Positions 28,033 to 37,186 of a stretch of DNA of 64,000 nt are shown piece after piece. Position 1 is the first letter of the stretch. The number at the start of each line of letters is the position of its first letter. The stretch spans positions 1 to 64,000 of the forward strand of contig NZ_JAQSDL010000015.1 in assembly GCF_029945895.1 (NCBI RefSeq). The letters run 5' to 3'. The position numbers and the translations under genes were made by a program. The notes below the pieces were generated by a model. The model did no database searches and had not been told where the DNA came from. It saw only the letters and a list, made by a program, of their open reading frames with translations. Origin of the DNA: Polaromonas sp. (GTDB lineage Bacteria > Pseudomonadota > Gammaproteobacteria > Burkholderiales > Burkholderiaceae_C).

Positions 28033-29240
28033 TCACCACCCAACAAAAACGCAGGCGCCTTGCAGCAGCCTGGTTATATGCAGCACTGCTGGCCTCAGGC
28101 GCGGTGCAGGCACAGACCGGCAGTACCAGCCCCACCCTGCAGGAGCGCAACAACCGCCACGGCTGGCAGGCCTGCCACGCCATGAGCGGCGACGCAGCGG
28201 CGCAACTGGCCTGTTTCAAGAACTGGGCGGACTCGCAATTGCCCGCAGACACGCCGCCGCCCAGCCTGACTACCGCGCCGGCCAATCCCGATACCGGGCA
28301 AAAGTCCGCCCAGGTCCTGCTGCTGCCAGCCATGAACACCGAAGCCCCGGATGGCAAGAAGATCGGCTGCCGCAACACCAAATACTCCGAGCTGTCCCGC
28401 TTCTGGGAACTGCAGCGCGGCACGGATTGCGACACCTTCGGCCTGCGCGGCTACCGCCCCATCAGCCTGATGTGGACCGGCTCGAACAGCGTGAACAACC
28501 AGCCGTCCTCGCCCGCGCCGGGCCACACGGTGACCACGCCGTTCAACTACCGGCGCGCCGAGGCCCGGCTGCAGCTGTCGGTGCGTACAAAAATCGCCAA
28601 GGGCCTGCTGGCCTCGGGCAGCGATGAAGAAGACGGCAGCGATTCGCTGTGGGTCGGCTACACCCAGCAAAGCTACTGGCAACTGTTCAACGGCTCCGTG
28701 TCCCGGCCCTTCCGCACCACCGACCATGAGCCCGAACTGGTGTACATCTACCCGCATCAGATCGCCCTGCCCGGCGGCTGGAAGTACCGCCTGAGCGGCC
28801 TCGGCCTGAACCACCAGTCCAATGGGCAAAGCCTGCCGCTGTCACGCAGCTGGAACCGGGTCTACCTGATGGGCGCAGCCGAAAAGGAACTGGGCGGCGA
28901 CAGCCGGCTGGACCTGCAGGCGCGCGTGTGGCAGCGCTTGCGCGAGTCCTCAGGCCAGGACGACAATCCCGGCATCGCCGACTACATCGGCCGGGCCGAA
29001 CTGGCCGGGCACTGGCAGATCAACCGCACGCACACCCTGGGCCTGACGCTGCGCCATTCGCTCCGATCCGAAGCCCGCGGATCGGCCAGGCTGGAATGGA
29101 TGAAGGCGTCCACCTCGATCGCCGATAGCGCGGCCCTGCGTTACCACGTGCAGCTGTTCAGCGGCTACGGCGACAGCCTGGTCGACTACAACCGCCGCAG
29201 GACGGTTCTCAGCGTCGGGCTGAGCCTGGTGGACTGGTAG
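28026..29240 (+). CDS. pldA: Outer-membrane phospholipase A
   Basis: 404 residues with a signal peptide (LLASGAVQAQTG). The catalytic region reads GLNHQSNGQSLPLSRSWNRV, giving His263, Ser265 and Asn277, spaced as in the OMPLA triad. The C-terminal half alternates in beta-strand fashion and ends with a tryptophan (GLSLVDW), typical of outer-membrane barrels. OMPLA dimers hydrolyse phospholipids in the outer leaflet when lipid asymmetry is lost. It overlaps the upstream small exported protein by seven bases. Confidence 0.93.
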   Translation: MVVTTQQKRRRLAAAWLYAALLASGAVQAQTGSTSPTLQERNNRHGWQACHAMSGDAAAQLACFKNWADSQLPADTPPPSLTTAPANPDTGQKSAQVLLLPAMNTEAPDGKKIGCRNTKYSELSRFWELQRGTDCDTFGLRGYRPISLMWTGSNSVNNQPSSPAPGHTVTTPFNYRRAEARLQLSVRTKIAKGLLASGSDEEDGSDSLWVGYTQQSYWQLFNGSVSRPFRTTDHEPELVYIYPHQIALPGGWKYRLSGLGLNHQSNGQSLPLSRSWNRVYLMGAAEKELGGDSRLDLQARVWQRLRESSGQDDNPGIADYIGRAELAGHWQINRTHTLGLTLRHSLRSEARGSARLEWMKASTSIADSAALRYHVQLFSGYGDSLVDYNRRRTVLSVGLSLVDW

Positions 29241-29377
29241 GACGGACCAGCAGTCCGCCGCGCTGCCGCAGGCGGAGAATGTCCCGACGGCCTGCCTGCC
29301 GACCAGAGCCGGTCAACCGCAGCCGTCGCGCGATTCCTTTCATCAAATAAGCCTGTAGCCCAGCAGGAACGGGCGTG

Positions 29378-29425
29378 TGCAGCTATTAATTCAATAGCAT
29401 AGCGCGGCCGTGGCATTCAAACCGG
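29378..29425. repeat. Family-B-like short repeat downstream of pldA
   Basis: GCTATTAATTCAATAGC followed by ATAGCGCGGCCGTGGC resembles the hairpin-bearing family-B copies elsewhere. The 285 bp between pldA and soxB hold this element and no gene that I can see. Confidence 0.45.
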
Positions 29426-29525
29426 GCACCCCGGGCGTTTGCAATCGACCCGGTGCCTTGCGCAGCAGGTCCTGCCCGATGGCGGCCTCGTCATCGGTCG
29501 TCATCGGTGGGGACAAGCGTTCAGG

Positions 29526-31262
29526 TCACACCGGCGCGTAGCCAGGATTGGGCAACACGGCAGAAAGCGTGGGTGTATTGAGCTTGCGGGTGCCGACCTT
29601 GCCACCCTGGGACTTGAGCCAGGTCTCCACGATCTCCGACATCTGCTTGTTGCCCTGGCTCCTGGCCTCTTCAGCCACTGGCGCCCAGCCAGCCACTTTG
29701 TACTTCTTGTCGGCTTCGATCAGCTTGCCGTTGAGGCGCATCTCGTCGATGCGCTTGCCCATGCCGGCCATCGGGTTGCAGCTGTATTGCAGGCCGCCCA
29801 CGCGCACCATGTCGCCACCCTGCTGGTAATAGGGGTCGGGGTTGAACAGGTTGTCGGCCACGTCCTCCAGGACGGTCTTGATGGTCTCCCCGGACATCTC
29901 GGTCAGGGTCGCATAGGAGTAGGTGGTGGCCGTCATGTCCATGATCCACTCACGCGTGATGGCCTGCCCCGGCAACAGGCTGGTGCCCCATCGGAAACCC
30001 GGTGAAAACGCGATGTCAGCCCCCTGGACATCCATCAGCGCATCGACCAGCAACTGGTCACCCGTGCCGTTGAAGTTGCCGCGTCGGTACAGCGTGCCTT
30101 CGGTGATGGCCAGCTTCTCCGACAGCTTGGCTTCATACGGCGCGCGCACCCTGGTGATCAGCGCATCCATCTCGCGGTCGGCCGGCAGCATGTTGGCAAA
30201 AACCGGCAGCAGCTTGTAGCGGAAATCGCGGACCTTCCTGTCTTTGACATCAAAGTCGAGCACGCCCAGGAACTTGCTGTTCGAACCGGCGTTGGTGACA
30301 ATGGTTTTGCCGCCCTTGTTGCCGACCAGCGAAGCCACCGGCATGCCGTCGTGGGTGTGGCCGCCCATGATGGCGTCGATGCCCGTCACCCGGCCGGCCA
30401 TCTTCAGGTCCACGTCCATCCCGTTGTGCGACAGGACCACCACCACCTGCGCACCCTTGCCACGGACCTCGTCCACCATCTTCTGCATGTTTTCGTCCTG
30501 GATGCCGAAGGCCCAGTCGGCAACCATGTAACGTGGATTGGCAATCGGCGTGTACGGGAAGGCCTGTCCAATGATGGCGCAGGGAACGCCATTGATTTCA
30601 CGCATCACATAAGGCTTGAAAACCGGGTCGCCAAAGTCGTTGGTCTTGACGTTCTGCGCCACAAAGTCGACCTTGCCCGCGAAATCCTTCTCGATGATTT
30701 CCTTCACGCGCTCCATGCCCAGCGTGAACTCCCAGTGACCGGTCATGACGTCCACGCCCAGCAGTTTGCAGGCATCGACCATGTCCTGGCCATTGGTCCA
30801 CAGCGCGGTGCCCGAACCCTGCCAGGTGTCACCGCCGTCAAGCAGCAGCGCGCCGGGACGGCTTGCCTTCAGGCGCTTGACCAGCGTCGCCAGATGCGCG
30901 AATCCGCCGACCTTGCCGTACCGGCGTGCAGCCTTTTCATAATCGAGGTAGGTGAGCACGTGGGCTTCTGCGGTACCGGGGCGGACTTTGGCCACTTTGA
31001 GCAGGTGCTCACCGACCAGATGCGGCAGCTTGCCCCTCATGTCACCGATGCCCAGATTGACATTGGGCTCACGGAAGTAGATGGGTTTGAGCTGGGCATG
31101 ACAATCCGTCATGTGCAGAAACGACACCGTGCCAAATTTGGGAATGTCGTACAGCCCGTTGGAGGCCGTCGCGGCATCCGCTTCGGCGTAGGTGCCCAGG
31201 CCCATGCCAGCCATGGTGCCCGCGCCCAGAACCTGGAAAAATTCGCGCTTTGTTAAATTCAT
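29526..31262 (-). CDS. soxB: Thiosulfohydrolase SoxB
   Basis: 578 residues with a twin-arginine-like export signal (MNLTKREFFQVLGAGTM). The calcineurin-like metal site includes SFLHMTDCHAQLKPIYFREP, LLDGGDTWQGSGTALW and GHWEFTLGMERVKEI, with VVLSHNGMDVDLKMA and GGHTHDGMP completing it. SoxB uses two manganese ions to release sulfate from the sulfur chain carried by SoxYZ in the periplasm. Unlike the other sox genes it is separated from soxX by a terminator and has its own upstream AT-rich motif. Confidence 0.96.
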   Translation of the reverse strand: MNLTKREFFQVLGAGTMAGMGLGTYAEADAATASNGLYDIPKFGTVSFLHMTDCHAQLKPIYFREPNVNLGIGDMRGKLPHLVGEHLLKVAKVRPGTAEAHVLTYLDYEKAARRYGKVGGFAHLATLVKRLKASRPGALLLDGGDTWQGSGTALWTNGQDMVDACKLLGVDVMTGHWEFTLGMERVKEIIEKDFAGKVDFVAQNVKTNDFGDPVFKPYVMREINGVPCAIIGQAFPYTPIANPRYMVADWAFGIQDENMQKMVDEVRGKGAQVVVVLSHNGMDVDLKMAGRVTGIDAIMGGHTHDGMPVASLVGNKGGKTIVTNAGSNSKFLGVLDFDVKDRKVRDFRYKLLPVFANMLPADREMDALITRVRAPYEAKLSEKLAITEGTLYRRGNFNGTGDQLLVDALMDVQGADIAFSPGFRWGTSLLPGQAITREWIMDMTATTYSYATLTEMSGETIKTVLEDVADNLFNPDPYYQQGGDMVRVGGLQYSCNPMAGMGKRIDEMRLNGKLIEADKKYKVAGWAPVAEEARSQGNKQMSEIVETWLKSQGGKVGTRKLNTPTLSAVLPNPGYAPV

Positions 31263-31276
31263 AAATCTGCAACTAC

Positions 31277-31294
31277 TGAATTATTGGTCAATAA
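31277..31294. promoter_or_regulatory. Candidate SoxR operator upstream of soxB
   Basis: TGAATTATTGG (31277-31287) is identical to the 11-mer at 39038-39048 before the YeeE-type gene, and its AATTATTG core recurs before soxR. Here it extends into the palindrome TTATTGGTCAATAA (31281-31294). The position, 15-33 bp before the soxB start, fits a repressor site over the promoter. Binding by SoxR is inferred. Confidence 0.45.
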
Positions 31295-31319
31295 AAAAGA
31301 CCCAGGACAAGCCTGGGTC
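31291..31319 (-). terminator. Rho-independent terminator after soxX
   Basis: On the minus strand GACCCAGG and CCTGGGTC (31299-31306, 31312-31319) form an 8-bp stem with a five-base loop, followed by TCTTTTTTAT. It ends the soxC-to-soxX transcript just before soxB. Confidence 0.85.
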
Positions 31320-31328
31320 GGATTCACA

Positions 31329-31976
31329 TCACTGGTTGACCGGCGATTTCGGATCCAGCAACAAGGCCATGACATTCTTGATCTGCTGTTCGGTCAGGAA
31401 GCCATTGTGGCCGGCCCTCGGCATTTGCGAGCAGGCGTTGTAGGCGCGCGCGTTCCAGATCTTTCCCCAGGTGTATTCCACGATCGGCTTGGAGGCCGGG
31501 CTGGCCGGGTCCGCCACACCGCGCAACTTGCCGTAGTTGTACAGGCTGGGGCCAATCGTGCCGAAGGAAATCTCCTCCTTGCTGATCTGGTGGCAGTTGT
31601 AGCAGTTGCCGCCATTGACCGAACCCGCCTTGTCAGTCCATGTCATGCCGCGTCCATCCTGAGCGATTTTCTCGCCCTCTTTCCAGTCGCCGAGAAATTT
31701 CCCGTCAGAAGGCCACTTGATGGTTTTCATGTTGGCGGCTTCTATCGCCTGGGCCACTTTTCCATCCAGCGGTTTGCCGGCCACATCGGCGGCGCTGCAT
31801 TGACGGTTGGCATCGTCCTGGACCAGACGATCAACTTTGGCCTGACCCTGGTCCCGGAACGATGCTTTGGCGATGTCCGCCGCCAGTTTGTCCAGATCCG
31901 CGCTCGAGGGCATGACAGCACAGCCAGCCAGAAAGACTGCGAGGGCCGGAACAAGGTATTTGATGGTTTTTTTCAT
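31329..31976 (-). CDS. soxX: Sulfur-oxidation cytochrome c SoxX
   Basis: 215 residues with a signal peptide that resembles a lipoprotein signal (AVFLAGC). One c-type haem motif, NCYNCHQ, lies about residue 118, and GHNGFLTEQQIKNVMALLLDP is at the end. SoxX pairs with SoxA to attach thiosulfate to the SoxY cysteine and pass electrons onward. The N-terminal ~80 residues are longer than in the shortest SoxX forms. The gap to soxA is 12 bp. Confidence 0.93.
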   Translation of the reverse strand: MKKTIKYLVPALAVFLAGCAVMPSSADLDKLAADIAKASFRDQGQAKVDRLVQDDANRQCSAADVAGKPLDGKVAQAIEAANMKTIKWPSDGKFLGDWKEGEKIAQDGRGMTWTDKAGSVNGGNCYNCHQISKEEISFGTIGPSLYNYGKLRGVADPASPASKPIVEYTWGKIWNARAYNACSQMPRAGHNGFLTEQQIKNVMALLLDPKSPVNQ

Positions 31977-31988
31977 GTTGCTGTCTCC

Positions 31989-32798
31989 TTAACGCTTGAG
32001 AGCCGGGGCGATCGATTCGCCGCCCTTGCCGTTCACACCCATATAGACACCCAGTGCGATGGTCGCATCGCTGCCGAACAGGGGATAAGGAAAGCGCTGC
32101 TGCCGATAGCAGTCATTCAGACGCAGTTGCATGCCCCACAACTGCCCGTTGGAGACGCGGTAGGCCGGCCAGGCACCAAAACCATTGCCGGCGCCCGGTT
32201 GCTTGGTCAGGTTGGGCAGATCCTGCAAGCGGATGCGCTTGTCGTCCGCACCATGGCACGAGGCACAGGCAAAGTCATGGGTACCACCACGCGCGAAAAA
32301 CAGGCGTTTGCCCACTTCATACATGGTTTTTTCCTGCACATGGTCCTGCGGCAGGTTGAATTTCATGCCCTTTGATTCGGCCGAGATCCAGGCCGCGAGC
32401 GCCGTCACATTGTTTTGCTCGCCCTTGCCGAAAGGCGTCTTGGCAATCTCGGCAGCATTGAAGCCCTGCAGCGTTTCCATGCAGGTGAGCAGACGGGATT
32501 CCATATCCTGCACCCGTTTGGTATCCGCAAAATAACGCGGCAGTTCCACAAAGGCACCTTTGACCACCCCAGGACCCTTGCCCAGATCGCACTTTTCAAG
32601 CGATTCCGCCTTGACACCGCGTTTCTGTTTCCAGAGTTCCTGGCCCTTGGCTTCAAACAATTCTGCAGGGTTACCGTCCTGCAGCATGGCCCGGTATTCG
32701 GCAATGCCCTCTGACGCAGACTTCTGCGCCAGCACGTTGCCTGCCATGACAGCAGCCAACGCAGCCATGATCAGTAGTTTTGCTTGTGTCATTGTCAC
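31989..32798 (-). CDS. soxA: L-cysteine S-thiosulfotransferase subunit SoxA
   Basis: 269 residues with a signal peptide (VMAGNVLAQ). One CxxCH haem site is at Cys178-Cys181-His182 (FACASCHG), and the conserved cysteine of the haem ligand region is at RLNDCYRQQ (Cys230). Cys70 and Cys106 probably form the disulfide that replaces the second haem in single-haem SoxA. With SoxX it forms the periplasmic SoxAX that conjugates thiosulfate to SoxYZ. Confidence 0.95.
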   Translation of the reverse strand: MTMTQAKLLIMAALAAVMAGNVLAQKSASEGIAEYRAMLQDGNPAELFEAKGQELWKQKRGVKAESLEKCDLGKGPGVVKGAFVELPRYFADTKRVQDMESRLLTCMETLQGFNAAEIAKTPFGKGEQNNVTALAAWISAESKGMKFNLPQDHVQEKTMYEVGKRLFFARGGTHDFACASCHGADDKRIRLQDLPNLTKQPGAGNGFGAWPAYRVSNGQLWGMQLRLNDCYRQQRFPYPLFGSDATIALGVYMGVNGKGGESIAPALKR

Positions 32799-32830
32799 CT
32801 CTTGAACTTGTTATGAAGCCAAACGTAAAT

Positions 32831-32852
32831 GGAGAAGAGCAAGCCCTTCTCC
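32831..32852 (-). other. Hairpin between soxZ and soxA
   Basis: GGAGAAG and CTTCTCC are perfect complements separated by eight bases in the 78-bp gap between soxZ and soxA. No T-run follows, so it is more likely an mRNA-stability or partial attenuation element than a full terminator. Confidence 0.5.
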
Positions 32853-32876
32853 ACTCTCAACATGGAATCCGAAAGC

Positions 32877-33188
32877 TCAGGAAACCGTCGCTTCGTCGGT
32901 CCTGCTTTCGCCCTTGTTGTCCTTCCAGCTCACACCGACCTTGTCACCGGCCTTGGCGCCCTTGACGGTGAACTGCAGGAACGGATTTTTCGAAACCGCC
33001 GGGCCCCATTCCGCGGTCATGACGGTCTTGCCGTTATGCGTGGCGGTGACTTCGGCGATATGCCAGGCAGGCACAAGCTTGCCTGCCGCGTCCTTGCGCT
33101 GGCCGGACTCCATCTCGTGACTCATCAAAACACGGACGGTTGCATTGTTGCCTGCCACCTGGGCGCGAATACGCATCGGATCTGCCAT
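32877..33188 (-). CDS. soxZ: Thiosulfate-oxidation carrier complex protein SoxZ
   Basis: 103 residues without a signal peptide, as usual for SoxZ, which is exported with SoxY. The family motifs RAQVAGNNATVRVLMSHEME and WGPAVSKNPFLQFTVKGAKA are clear. SoxZ forms an immunoglobulin-like fold that pairs with SoxY to carry sulfur intermediates. It sits 44 bp after soxY. Confidence 0.96.
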   Translation of the reverse strand: MADPMRIRAQVAGNNATVRVLMSHEMESGQRKDAAGKLVPAWHIAEVTATHNGKTVMTAEWGPAVSKNPFLQFTVKGAKAGDKVGVSWKDNKGESRTDEATVS

Positions 33189-33232
33189 TTTCTTACTCCT
33201 GAATCTGTATTGAATTGTTCAAAGAAGGGCGA

Positions 33233-33691
33233 TCAGCCGCCGCAACCGCCAAGCGTGACCTTGACTTCCTTTTTCGCAAAAAACGCCTTGCCATCCGCCA
33301 TCACCGCGACGGCGTACACGTCCGAGGACTGGCCCATCTTGGTACGGGTGGCGAAGCTTGGCTCGACGCTGTCGGTCATGTTGAACACTGCCACCAAAGC
33401 GGAGGGGTTTTTCTCGACCAGAATCAGGATCTGCTTCACGCCGGGAAGTGTGGTGCTGGCGGTCAAAGGCACCACAGCGCCGTTTTCAGCGATGTCGGGG
33501 CCGCCAATGGTGACGTCTTTGCTCTCGACCGGTGCACCAGCGCCCAGTGCTTTCATGACGTCCGCCGGTGTTTTGGCCTCGAATGCGGTCTTGTTGTAGG
33601 CCGCCATTGCATACTGGGGAAACAAGCCCGTGGATGCCAGCAGGCCCGCAACGATGGCGCCCTGTTTGAGTGTCTCGCGACGTGTTTGCAT
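33233..33691 (-). CDS. soxY: Thiosulfate-oxidation carrier protein SoxY
   Basis: 152 residues with a twin-arginine signal (MQTRRETLKQGAIVAGLL). The C-terminus ends in VKVTLGGCGG, the swinging arm whose Cys150 carries the sulfur substrate. The core has VPLTASTTLPGVKQILILVE. SoxY is the central carrier that is moved between SoxAX, SoxB and SoxCD in the periplasm. Confidence 0.97.
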   Translation of the reverse strand: MQTRRETLKQGAIVAGLLASTGLFPQYAMAAYNKTAFEAKTPADVMKALGAGAPVESKDVTIGGPDIAENGAVVPLTASTTLPGVKQILILVEKNPSALVAVFNMTDSVEPSFATRTKMGQSSDVYAVAVMADGKAFFAKKEVKVTLGGCGG

Positions 33692-33761
33692 GTTAAATCT
33701 CCTTGGTCAATGTAAATACTAATATAAGAATCAACGCCCTGCATGGGGACATTCCCGGCCC

Positions 33762-34877
33762 TTATTTTCCCGCACCTGCTGCCAGCCACGCGGCAATGGT
33801 TTTGGCCTCGGCCTCGCTCAAGCTTTGCGCGGGCATGGGCATCGCACCCCACACCCCGACGCCGCCCGCCTTCACCTTGCCCGCAAGATAGTCCTCTTTC
33901 CCGGCGTGCTTTCTGGCAATGTCCATGAAACTGGGGCCGATGATCTTTTTGTCAATCGAGTGGCACGCCGTGCAGCTGTACTTCTGCGTCAGTGCCAGTG
34001 CTGCCTTGCTGTCGACTCCAGCCGGCTCGGCCCGGGTCGCCGCCTTGGCGGGCGCCGCTTCGGCCGCCTTCTGGGCGCCCGGCGCCGCTGCCACGCCGGG
34101 CAGCAGCGCCTTGCCCTCAGACCTGGTCGTATCGACGCCACGCTGCGCACCGACCGGCCGGTTCTGCTCCGCTAGATTTCCATGTGCGTTGCGCGCAAAC
34201 TCCGGCAGGAACGACGCCACCTTGGGTTCTGGCGCGCAGTTTTTCATGCAGGCCACATTGCTGGTGTCAGGTTTGGCGCTACCGCCAAGTTCGTTGCCCG
34301 GCCACATCGCATGCCGGCTCGTCATGCCATTGCGGTTGGGCAAGCGATTCTGGACTTCCTCCATGTTTTTGTTGGAGAGCGTGAAGTCGTCGGGAACAAT
34401 GCCCCCCAGGTTGAGCAAGAAGGCCGTCACCGAATAGACCTCTTCGGTCGTCAACGACTTGGGGGCCGTCCAGGGCATGGCGCGATTGATGTAGTCCCAC
34501 AAGGTCGAGAGGGTGGATACCTTCATCAGGGTGGTGCGCCCCGGATAGGTTGTCGTCGTGAGATTGGCGACGCGCCCTTTCTTGATGTCTTCTGCTGTGG
34601 TGCCACCGACCAGGGGACTGAACACTTCACCTGACTCGCCAAAAACGCCATGGCACGACGCACATTTCCCTTCCCAGACCTCCTGCCCTTTTGCCACCGT
34701 TCCCGATCCTGGCGGAAGACCCTTGAAATCCGGTCGAACATCGATATCCCAGGCGGCGATCTCCTTGGGCGTTGCGGCGCGTCCAACACCCGGGTAGTTG
34801 GCGGCGGTCTGCGCGCCCGCAAGGCTCACCAGGGCAAGCATGGCAGCGGCCAGAACCGCTTTAGGAAACCTGGACAT
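33762..34877 (-). CDS. soxD: SoxD cytochrome c subunit of sulfane dehydrogenase
   Basis: 371 residues with a signal peptide ending near SLAGAQTA. There are two c-type haem sites: GKCASCHGVFGES near residue 70 and YSCTACHSIDKK near residue 300. They are joined by a long alanine/proline-rich linker. SoxD takes electrons from the SoxC molybdenum site and delivers them to cytochrome c. The start overlaps the 3' end of soxC by 17 bp. Its presence implies full oxidation of the sulfane sulfur. Confidence 0.93.
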   Translation of the reverse strand: MSRFPKAVLAAAMLALVSLAGAQTAANYPGVGRAATPKEIAAWDIDVRPDFKGLPPGSGTVAKGQEVWEGKCASCHGVFGESGEVFSPLVGGTTAEDIKKGRVANLTTTTYPGRTTLMKVSTLSTLWDYINRAMPWTAPKSLTTEEVYSVTAFLLNLGGIVPDDFTLSNKNMEEVQNRLPNRNGMTSRHAMWPGNELGGSAKPDTSNVACMKNCAPEPKVASFLPEFARNAHGNLAEQNRPVGAQRGVDTTRSEGKALLPGVAAAPGAQKAAEAAPAKAATRAEPAGVDSKAALALTQKYSCTACHSIDKKIIGPSFMDIARKHAGKEDYLAGKVKAGGVGVWGAMPMPAQSLSEAEAKTIAAWLAAGAGK

Positions 34878-36228
34878 TCTTCACCTCGCCGTTTTCCTGA
34901 ACCAACCAGGACTGGATGGCATTGTTGTGATAGATGGAGCGCGTGCCGCGCACCGCGCGAAGCTGCTTGTAATTCGGCTGCACGTAACCGGTGTCGTCCA
35001 TGGCGCGGCTTTGAATGATGGCGGGTTTGCCGTCCCACACCCAGTCAAGGCTGAAGCGTGTCAGCGCTTTCGTCAGCACCGGCGACTCCAGCCGCGCGGT
35101 GCGCCAGTTGCGCCCGCCGTCCACCGACACGTCGACCCGCTTGACCTTGCCCCGGCCTGACCAGGCCAGCCCGTTGATGTTGTAAAAACCCTTGTCAAGC
35201 AAAGCCTGCCCGCCCGACGGCGTGGTCACGACGCTTTTGCATTCCTGGATGCTGGTGTACTGCCGCTGGGTGCCGTCAAGCTGCAGGTCGATGTAGTGAA
35301 TCGCTTCATCCTTGGTGGCATAAGGTTTGTCACCCACTTCCAGCCGGCGCAGGTACTTCACCCAGCTCACCCCCTGCACACCCGGCACGACCAGGCGCAA
35401 AGGATAGCCCTGCTCCGGGCGCAGCATTTCACCGTTCTGGCCGTAGGCCACGAACACCTCGCCAGACTTGATGAGGCTCATGGGAATGGTGCGCGTCATG
35501 GAGGACCCATCAGCACCTTCGGCGAGCACGAACTTGCCGCCCTTGAGGTCGGCTCCGGCCATCTCGAGCAAGGTGATCAACGGCACGCCGGTGAACTCGC
35601 TGCACGAGATCATGCCGTGGGTGTACTGGACTGTGGGCACTGCCACATTGCCCCATTCGACCGCCGTATTGGCGCCGCACTCGATAAAGTGAAAACGCGA
35701 CACGGATGGCAGGCGCATGATTTCGTCCAGCGTGAACACCCTGGGCGACCTGACCATGCCGTTGATCATTAGGCGGTGCCTGGATGGATCAATATCCCAC
35801 CAGCCCTGATGGTGCCGCTCGAAGTGCAGGCCGCTGGGAGTCACGATGCCAAACAGTGACTGCAATGGCGCAAACGACACCGAAGCCTGCGAGGTCTGGG
35901 TCAGTCCCGGACTCTGACGGCGCTGGACATTCACCTCGTATTTTGAGGGCTTGCCATAACCACCGTCGGCGGCCACGGGCTGGCCCAGGCCCTTGCTGTG
36001 CTCAGGCAGGTTCAGGATGTTGGGGTCGCCGCCTTCAGCGGGCACCGGATTTCCCTGGGCCATCGCAACCGGCACGGCCAGCCCCGCCGCTGCCGCGGCA
36101 AAGGCGCTGCGGATGAAGTCGCGACGCCCGTGGCGGGCCTCTGCAACAACGGTTTTGATGCCGTCGCGGCTCAAAAAGCTCTCGGGGGCCTTCAGGATTC
36201 TTCCTGAGCTCAAGTCGTCTTGGTTCAC
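34861..36228 (-). CDS. soxC: Molybdenum sulfane dehydrogenase subunit SoxC
   Basis: I choose the GTG at 36228 (455 residues) because AAAGGA sits just upstream; the open frame reaches 36408 but the extra part is not family-like. A twin-arginine signal (ARHGRRDFIRSAFAAAA) precedes the sulfite-oxidase fold. The molybdopterin-ligating cysteine is in FHFIECGANTAVEWG, and AYGQNGEMLRPEQGYPLRLV follows. SoxCD oxidises the SoxY-bound sulfane atom with release of six electrons. Confidence 0.94.
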   Translation of the reverse strand: MNQDDLSSGRILKAPESFLSRDGIKTVVAEARHGRRDFIRSAFAAAAAGLAVPVAMAQGNPVPAEGGDPNILNLPEHSKGLGQPVAADGGYGKPSKYEVNVQRRQSPGLTQTSQASVSFAPLQSLFGIVTPSGLHFERHHQGWWDIDPSRHRLMINGMVRSPRVFTLDEIMRLPSVSRFHFIECGANTAVEWGNVAVPTVQYTHGMISCSEFTGVPLITLLEMAGADLKGGKFVLAEGADGSSMTRTIPMSLIKSGEVFVAYGQNGEMLRPEQGYPLRLVVPGVQGVSWVKYLRRLEVGDKPYATKDEAIHYIDLQLDGTQRQYTSIQECKSVVTTPSGGQALLDKGFYNINGLAWSGRGKVKRVDVSVDGGRNWRTARLESPVLTKALTRFSLDWVWDGKPAIIQSRAMDDTGYVQPNYKQLRAVRGTRSIYHNNAIQSWLVQENGEVKNVQVS

Positions 36229-36542
36229 ACAGCGTCCTTTTGATAAATAGCCGGGCCCCAGCCCGCATTTCCATCCAGGTCTGCGGGGCTCCCCCGCCTT
36301 CGCCCTTTTGTCCGGCCGGCATGCCTGGAAGCCGGTCGCTCGGATTTGCAGCACCTCTGCCAACCGCGGCAAGTGGATCGCGGGCATTCCGTCAAACCGG
36401 CTCGCCATCCAGGCAAAGCCCGAAACCCGTCCTGAAACGGGCAGCCAGTATTCTTAGATTCCGAATATCCGGATGCACGAATATAAACGATAATCCCAGT
36501 ATCGCCGCAAGGGTTTTCACCACCTCCTGGGCTGCAGGGCCC
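36229..36542. promoter_or_regulatory. Promoter region of the soxCDYZAX operon with two GAATAT motifs
   Basis: No gene is seen here. CCGAATATCCGG (36461-36472) and CGAATATA (36478-36485) lie about 240 bp before the soxC start. The CGAATATA octamer recurs at 42798-42805 before soxR, and TGAATATA at 39021-39028 before the YeeE gene. I infer shared control by the ArsR-type SoxR; the start of transcription is unknown. Confidence 0.4.
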
Positions 36543-36860
36543 CTATTTGAAACGGTAGTGATCCCGATTCAGGACGGCCGAGATTGCCGTCACTTCTTCG
36601 GGAAACAGCCCCAGATTGAGCTCGGTGTTGCACGACTCCACCATCCCGCGCAAAACGCCTGGTGTATTGACACGCCCGGCGGGTCGGTAAATGGCACTGC
36701 CATCGCCACCCAATTTCTGCTGATGACAGGCTGCGCATTTGTGCTCCGCGATCAGTCGCTCTCCCAGCTTGAGATCAGCGCCCTCGTACAGGGCCGGTAC
36801 TTGCGCGCCGGCAGATGCACCGACCAGCAAGAGAAGCAGGGGGAAGGTGGATGGGCTCAT
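36543..36860 (-). CDS. Small periplasmic c-type cytochrome
   Basis: 105 residues from the ATG at 36860, chosen because it begins a signal peptide (LLLLLVGASAGAQV). One haem site, KCAACHQQKLGG, and RVNTPGVLRGMVESCNTEL follow. It resembles small cytochromes found next to sox genes and may pass electrons from SoxAX or SoxCD to an oxidase. The native partner cannot be told from sequence. Confidence 0.8.
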   Translation of the reverse strand: MSPSTFPLLLLLVGASAGAQVPALYEGADLKLGERLIAEHKCAACHQQKLGGDGSAIYRPAGRVNTPGVLRGMVESCNTELNLGLFPEEVTAISAVLNRDHYRFK

Positions 36861-37105
36861 GAAATACAAGCGTACAGCAAGGCGCAACGCCACGCAAACG
36901 TCGCAGGATGCGACAGCGTTGAAAGCACCCAGGTCGCCAAGTGCTTTCGCTGATCCTGACCGTTGGTCAGCCGTCAGGCCTGGATGCACTGAAGGACGCC
37001 TGCCGACCGAATGTGCAGGGCGGTCGGTCAGGGATCGTCCGAAACTGTTCATGGCGCCGACGCCGTGACGGCTGCGCTACGCTCCGATACGCATCGGAGC
37101 AACCT

Positions 37106-37160
37106 CACAAATGCTATTATTATCATAGCTTGGCGCGCTTATAGAACGGGGGCCAATGGC
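37106..37160. repeat. Family-B dispersed repeat, intergenic copy
   Basis: GCTATTATTATCATAGCTTG, then GCGCGCTTATAGAACGGGGG and CCAATGGCCGAT, is the fullest copy in the window. It begins with a GCTAT/ATAGC inverted repeat. Just upstream, at 37082-37099, is a perfect CTCCGAT/ATCGGAG hairpin, and at 36921-36948 a GAAAGCAC/GTGCTTTC pair. No gene is seen between 36861 and about 37186. Confidence 0.6.
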
Positions 37161-37186
37161 CGATATGACCCCACATTGCGGGCTGA

